A DNA stretch of 64,000 nucleotides from Allobosea lupini (GTDB taxonomy: Bacteria; Pseudomonadota; Alphaproteobacteria; Rhizobiales; Beijerinckiaceae): positions 1 to 64,000 of the forward strand of contig NZ_FOAN01000002.1 of assembly GCF_900109525.1 (NCBI RefSeq), in the 5' to 3' direction. A program made the position numbers and the translations under genes. Each line of letters begins with the position of its first letter. Within the stretch, counting starts at the first letter, position 1. Shown here in pieces: positions 61,102 to 64,000 of this stretch. The notes under the pieces are model-generated. The model ran no database searches and was not told where the DNA came from. It worked only from the letters and a program-made list of their open reading frames with translations.

Positions 61102-61752
61102 TCAACGACCGGGCGCAGCGCATTCGGCCGGCGTGGCGCAGATCAGGCCAGGCGGGCGCAACTGCTCCTGCGGGCCCGCCGGCTCGATGACGATGCGGCT
61201 GAGATCCCCGGAGAAGCGCAAGCCGAGGCCGGACGAGATCAGCACGATCCGCGCCCGGGACGAGGCGAGGATGGTGGCGTTGGCGCCGGCAAGGAAATGC
61301 GCGCTGCCGCCGAGGCTGGCATAGGTACCGAAGACGTCCTCGCGCCGGTCCAGACCGTAGACCAGCATGATCACCCGTCCGTAATCGGCGCCGAGCCCGA
61401 TGCCGACCGACAGGGCCGACCAGGTCACCGGCGTCGGGATCCCGTCGGAAAAGCGCAACTCGCCGCTGCCATGGCGTCCGCCGACCACGAAGGAGCCGCT
61501 GAGCTCGCCGCCGATGATGTAGGCGTTCGGCTCGCCGAAGAGCGCGAGCGAGCGCTCGATCGGGATGCTGACCGTCTTGGACGCTGCGTCGAATACGCTT
61601 TCGACCAGCCTGGTGATGTCCTGCCGCGAGGTCGTCGGCAGCTGGCCGGCCCGGACCTCGCCCTTCGTCACCGCCCCCTGCCCGAGCGCGAGGCCGGGCA
61701 CGAAGGCCAGCAGCACGGCAAGCACGAGACGCGGGCCAGACCAACGCGACAT
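61102..61752 (-). CDS. DUF1134/EipA-like periplasmic protein, divergent
   Basis: The 216-residue protein has a signal peptide ending GLALGQ. Its core LFGEPNAYIIGGELSGSFVVGGRHGSGELRF, followed by GIGLGADYGRVIMLVYGLDRREDVFGTYASLGGSAHFLAGANATILASSRARIVLISSGLGLRFS, aligns in order with DUF1134 (EipA of Brucella, an envelope-integrity protein): G-PNAYI-G-E-SG-FV, then VMLVY, then a G-G-A-GG-region. It lacks the usual VYWQGPS stretch and is more distant than true EipA, so it may be a paralogue. An alternative ATG lies at 61770. Confidence 0.65.
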   Translation of the reverse strand: MSRWSGPRLVLAVLLAFVPGLALGQGAVTKGEVRAGQLPTTSRQDITRLVESVFDAASKTVSIPIERSLALFGEPNAYIIGGELSGSFVVGGRHGSGELRFSDGIPTPVTWSALSVGIGLGADYGRVIMLVYGLDRREDVFGTYASLGGSAHFLAGANATILASSRARIVLISSGLGLRFSGDLSRIVIEPAGPQEQLRPPGLICATPAECAAPGR

Positions 61753-61971
61753 GACGCTCAGCGCATGCATCAGGCCGGCAGCTCCGGAAGAGAGTTGAAC
61801 GGCAATGGCGATACGGTCCATGCAGAGACAGGAAGGGGCGGGCCCCCGATCCCGCAAGCCATACCCGCATCGAGGTTCCGTGACGACTCGCAACGCTGCA
61901 GCGATCCCGCGCCAGGGACGAGCGACCGATCGGCTGGTCCGGGCCGGGCGGCATGGCGGCGAGGCCTTGCC

Positions 61972-63309
61972 ATGACCTCCCTGTCGCGCGCCCTCACTAT
62001 CCGCCTGTCGCTGCTCGGCATCGTCCTGTTCACCGCCTTCATCGGCGCCGTCATCGCGTTTGCCCTGATCACCGAGGATCCCGGCGTCCTGCGCAACGAC
62101 GTCACCTCCCAAATGATCCAGCAAAGCGCGCGTGCCGCCTCCGGCAGCGCCGTGCAGGTCGAAAAGACCGCGGGATTGTCCCGGATCGAGCGCGCCAGCC
62201 CCTCGCTCTGGTATCTCGTCTCCGATGGACGTTCCCTCGTCGAGTATGCGCCAGAGTTGCGGCCGACCCTGCCGATCGACATCCGGCTCGACGGGCCGAC
62301 CATCGCCGCGCAGATGCGGATCGGCGGCGAGAACGCACTCGCCTTCGACGTCATCGAGAAGGACGGCAGCAGGATCATCGTCGCCACCCGCGGCGGCCAG
62401 CCGGGCTGGGATCTGATCCTCGGCTACTATCTGCGGGCGATCGCAGGCTCGGCGCTGGCGATCTCGGTGGTCTTCGGCCTCCTGATCGCCGGCGCGATCG
62501 CGATGTCGGTGTCCTATATCGGCGCGCGGCTGCGCAGCGCCGCCGAGGCCGCGGCACGAATCGACCCGAAGGCGCCGCGCGGCCTGCTGCCGACCGAGGA
62601 GACCCCGGTCGAGCTGATGCCGCTGACCACGGCGCTCAATGCCGCGCTCGACAAGATCGCCGGCAACATGGAGGTGCAGAGGCGCTTCATGAACAATGTC
62701 GCGCATGAACTGCGCACGCCGCTGACCGTGATGCGCGGCCGGATCGACGCGCTGCCGAACGACCAGGTGCGGCTTGCGCTCACCACCGATGTCAGCCGGC
62801 TGACCACCATCGTCTCGTCGATGCTGCAGCTCGCCCGGCTGCACAGCACCGAATTGCCGTTCGAGGCGATGCAGCTGAACGGCATCGCCCGCGCTGTGCT
62901 GGCCGATCTCGCACCGCTGATCCTGAGCAACGGCGCCGATGTCGCACTGGAAGAGGAAGGGGAACGGCGCTCGCTGATCGAGGCCAACGAAGCGACCGTG
63001 CGGGCGGCGATCGCCAATCTCGTCGACAACGCGTTGCGGCATGCACGGGCGAAATCGACGATCGTGGTCAGGGTGATCGACGGCGCGGTGCTCGAGGTCG
63101 CGGATGACGGGATCGGCATCGAGCCGTCCGATCGCCCGCAGGTGACCGAGCCGTTCAACCGGATGTCGCCGAACTCGACCGGCGCCGGCCTCGGCCTGAC
63201 CATCGTGCGCGACATCATGGCCGCCCATGGCGGCACGCTGACCATCCTCGGCCGGCCGGGCGGCGGCACTCTGGTGCGTCTCGTCTTCCCGCCGCGGGAG
63301 GATGATTGA
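61972..63309 (+). CDS. Sensor histidine kinase
   Basis: The 445-residue kinase has an N-terminal membrane helix (residues 12-36), a periplasmic segment of about 125 residues, a second helix (about 150-178) and a HAMP-like region. It then has the H-box FMNNVAHELRTPLTVMRGR (phospho-His) and the ATPase domain with N box NLVDNALRHA, G1 ADDGIGIE and G2 GAGLGLTI. The paired response regulator lies convergent, nine bases past its stop. The signal sensed is unknown. The start at 61972 has no strong ribosome site, and the frame is open upstream over the antisense of the EipA-like gene. Confidence 0.9.
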   Translation: MTSLSRALTIRLSLLGIVLFTAFIGAVIAFALITEDPGVLRNDVTSQMIQQSARAASGSAVQVEKTAGLSRIERASPSLWYLVSDGRSLVEYAPELRPTLPIDIRLDGPTIAAQMRIGGENALAFDVIEKDGSRIIVATRGGQPGWDLILGYYLRAIAGSALAISVVFGLLIAGAIAMSVSYIGARLRSAAEAAARIDPKAPRGLLPTEETPVELMPLTTALNAALDKIAGNMEVQRRFMNNVAHELRTPLTVMRGRIDALPNDQVRLALTTDVSRLTTIVSSMLQLARLHSTELPFEAMQLNGIARAVLADLAPLILSNGADVALEEEGERRSLIEANEATVRAAIANLVDNALRHARAKSTIVVRVIDGAVLEVADDGIGIEPSDRPQVTEPFNRMSPNSTGAGLGLTIVRDIMAAHGGTLTILGRPGGGTLVRLVFPPREDD

Positions 63310-63318
63310 GGGGCCGCG

Positions 63319-64000
63319 CTACAGCGCCAGCTCCGAGACGCGCAGCATGTAGCCGATGCCACGCAGCGAGGTGATCTCGACCCTGGCGCCGGCCTCCTTG
63401 AGCTTGCGCCGCAGCCGCGAGATCTGCGCCTCCAGGGTGTTGGATTCGATCAGGTCGTCGAAGCCGTAGACCGCCTCGATCAGGACGTCGCGGGTGACGA
63501 CACGGCCGACACGCTGGACCAGCGCCTCCAGGATCAGCGCCTCACGCCGGCGCAGATCGAGCATCTCCGAACCGACGCTGGCGCTGCGTCCTTCGAGGTC
63601 GAGCGAGAGATTGCCGGCGGTGATCACCAGCGAGCGCTTGGGATTGCGCCGGCGCAGGATGACGCGCAGGCGCGCCAGCAGCTCCTCCGGCTCGAAGGGC
63701 TTGACGAGATAGTCGTCCGCACCGGTGTTCAAGCCTTCGATCACGTCGGCTTTTGCGTCCCGGGCGGTGAGGACGAGGAAGGCGGGTCGCGGCTCGGCGG
63801 AATTCAGTGCCTTGACGATCGAGAGGCCGTCGCCGTCAGGCAGGCGCCGATCGACGATCACGATATCGAACGGAGTCGAGCGCAAGGCGGCAAGCGCGGC
63901 ATCGATCGTCGTCGTGCGATCGGCGATCAGTCCGGCATTGGTGAGGAGCGAGGACAGGAAGGCCATCAGTTGTGGCTCGTCCTCGACGATCAGGGCGCGC
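63319..64000 (-). CDS. OmpR-family response regulator, 5' end outside the window
   Basis: The frame is open to the window edge: beyond the internal Met at 63966 it continues as RALIVEDEPQL, the start of a receiver domain, so the true start lies outside. The receiver has the acidic pair, phospho-Asp in VIVDRRLPDGDG and Lys in DYLVKPFEPEEL. The C-terminal winged helix ends SNTLEAQISRLRRKLKEAGARVEITSLRGIGYML. It resembles TctD/QseB-type regulators. It is convergent to the kinase gene, whereas such pairs are usually co-directional. The end of the window prevents a full description. Confidence 0.88.
   Translation of the reverse strand, partial: RALIVEDEPQLMAFLSSLLTNAGLIADRTTTIDAALAALRSTPFDIVIVDRRLPDGDGLSIVKALNSAEPRPAFLVLTARDAKADVIEGLNTGADDYLVKPFEPEELLARLRVILRRRNPKRSLVITAGNLSLDLEGRSASVGSEMLDLRRREALILEALVQRVGRVVTRDVLIEAVYGFDDLIESNTLEAQISRLRRKLKEAGARVEITSLRGIGYMLRVSELAL

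Noticed and set aside
1..64000. CRISPR array or phage cluster
   Set aside because: No set of evenly spaced identical repeats and no integrase, capsid or tail genes were found; the repeats present are dispersed palindromic elements.

Overview
The window is GC-rich chromosomal DNA of an alphaproteobacterium, most likely Hyphomicrobiales (Rhizobiales). A Bosea-like organism is my best guess. The grounds are the gene families (plant-type class II DAHP synthase, DUF2865, DUF2783, DUF2059, DUF1127, CreA, a DUF1134/EipA-like protein, the psd-pssA pair), GGAAC-type general-stress promoters, and several families of small palindromic intergenic repeats common in this order. The assignment is inference; no marker gene here proves the genus. 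Genes are dense and many neighbours overlap by 1-4 bases. Almost everything is ordinary housekeeping or transport. I see no prophage, insertion sequence, CRISPR array or biosynthetic cluster.

Layout. 1-4.4 kb: tail of a glycine-rich protein, a transglutaminase-like cysteine protease, an MgtC-like membrane protein, then a small unknown gene, an exported caspase-like protein and a decayed second copy of the small gene. 4.5-14.8 kb: tRNA-Phe, yacG and maf separated by an SDR gene and a lactate-permease-type gene, phospholipid genes psd and pssA, a flavin dehydrogenase, and two genes with predicted general-stress promoters. 14.9-20.9 kb: an AraC-methyltransferase-EamA unit joined by ATGA overlaps, a 26-residue membrane peptide, an Atm1-type ABC exporter and a small-molecule kinase. 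21.1-25.0 kb: a tightly overlapping unit cysS - PIN-like protein - 39-residue protein - cimA. 25.3-33.7 kb: small exported proteins, creA, an acetyltransferase, then a probable aromatic-catabolism block (FAD monooxygenase, DUF2783, metallo-hydrolase, fumarylacetoacetase family, TRAP binding protein, MarR regulator). 33.9-43.6 kb: DUF2865 protein, an MHS-family permease, a gltX, an unusual protein joining a peptidoglycan-binding domain to a DUF922-type metalloprotease, nadE, an outer-membrane barrel and aroG. 43.9-49.7 kb: a vapBC pair with a visible operator, an esterase, a LysR regulator, DUF1127, gor and an O-antigen-ligase-family gene. 49.9-64 kb: a tripartite tricarboxylate transporter (tctC, tctB, tctA), an APC permease, DUF2059, rpiA, gabD, gph, tRNA-Val, an acyltransferase, an EipA-like protein and a convergent sensor kinase/response regulator pair, the latter cut by the window end.

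How the genes work together: psd and pssA make phosphatidylethanolamine. cimA, aroG, nadE, rpiA, gph, gor and the two tRNA ligases are central metabolism or translation. The 27.9-33.7 kb block looks like uptake and late breakdown of an aromatic acid under a MarR regulator, but no ring-cleaving dioxygenase is present. The most unusual items are the caspase neighbourhood with its decayed small gene, the 39-residue gene between a PIN-like gene and cimA, the peptidoglycan-binding/DUF922 protein without a signal peptide, and the clear operator-like palindromes at vapBC, marR and the outer-membrane barrel gene.
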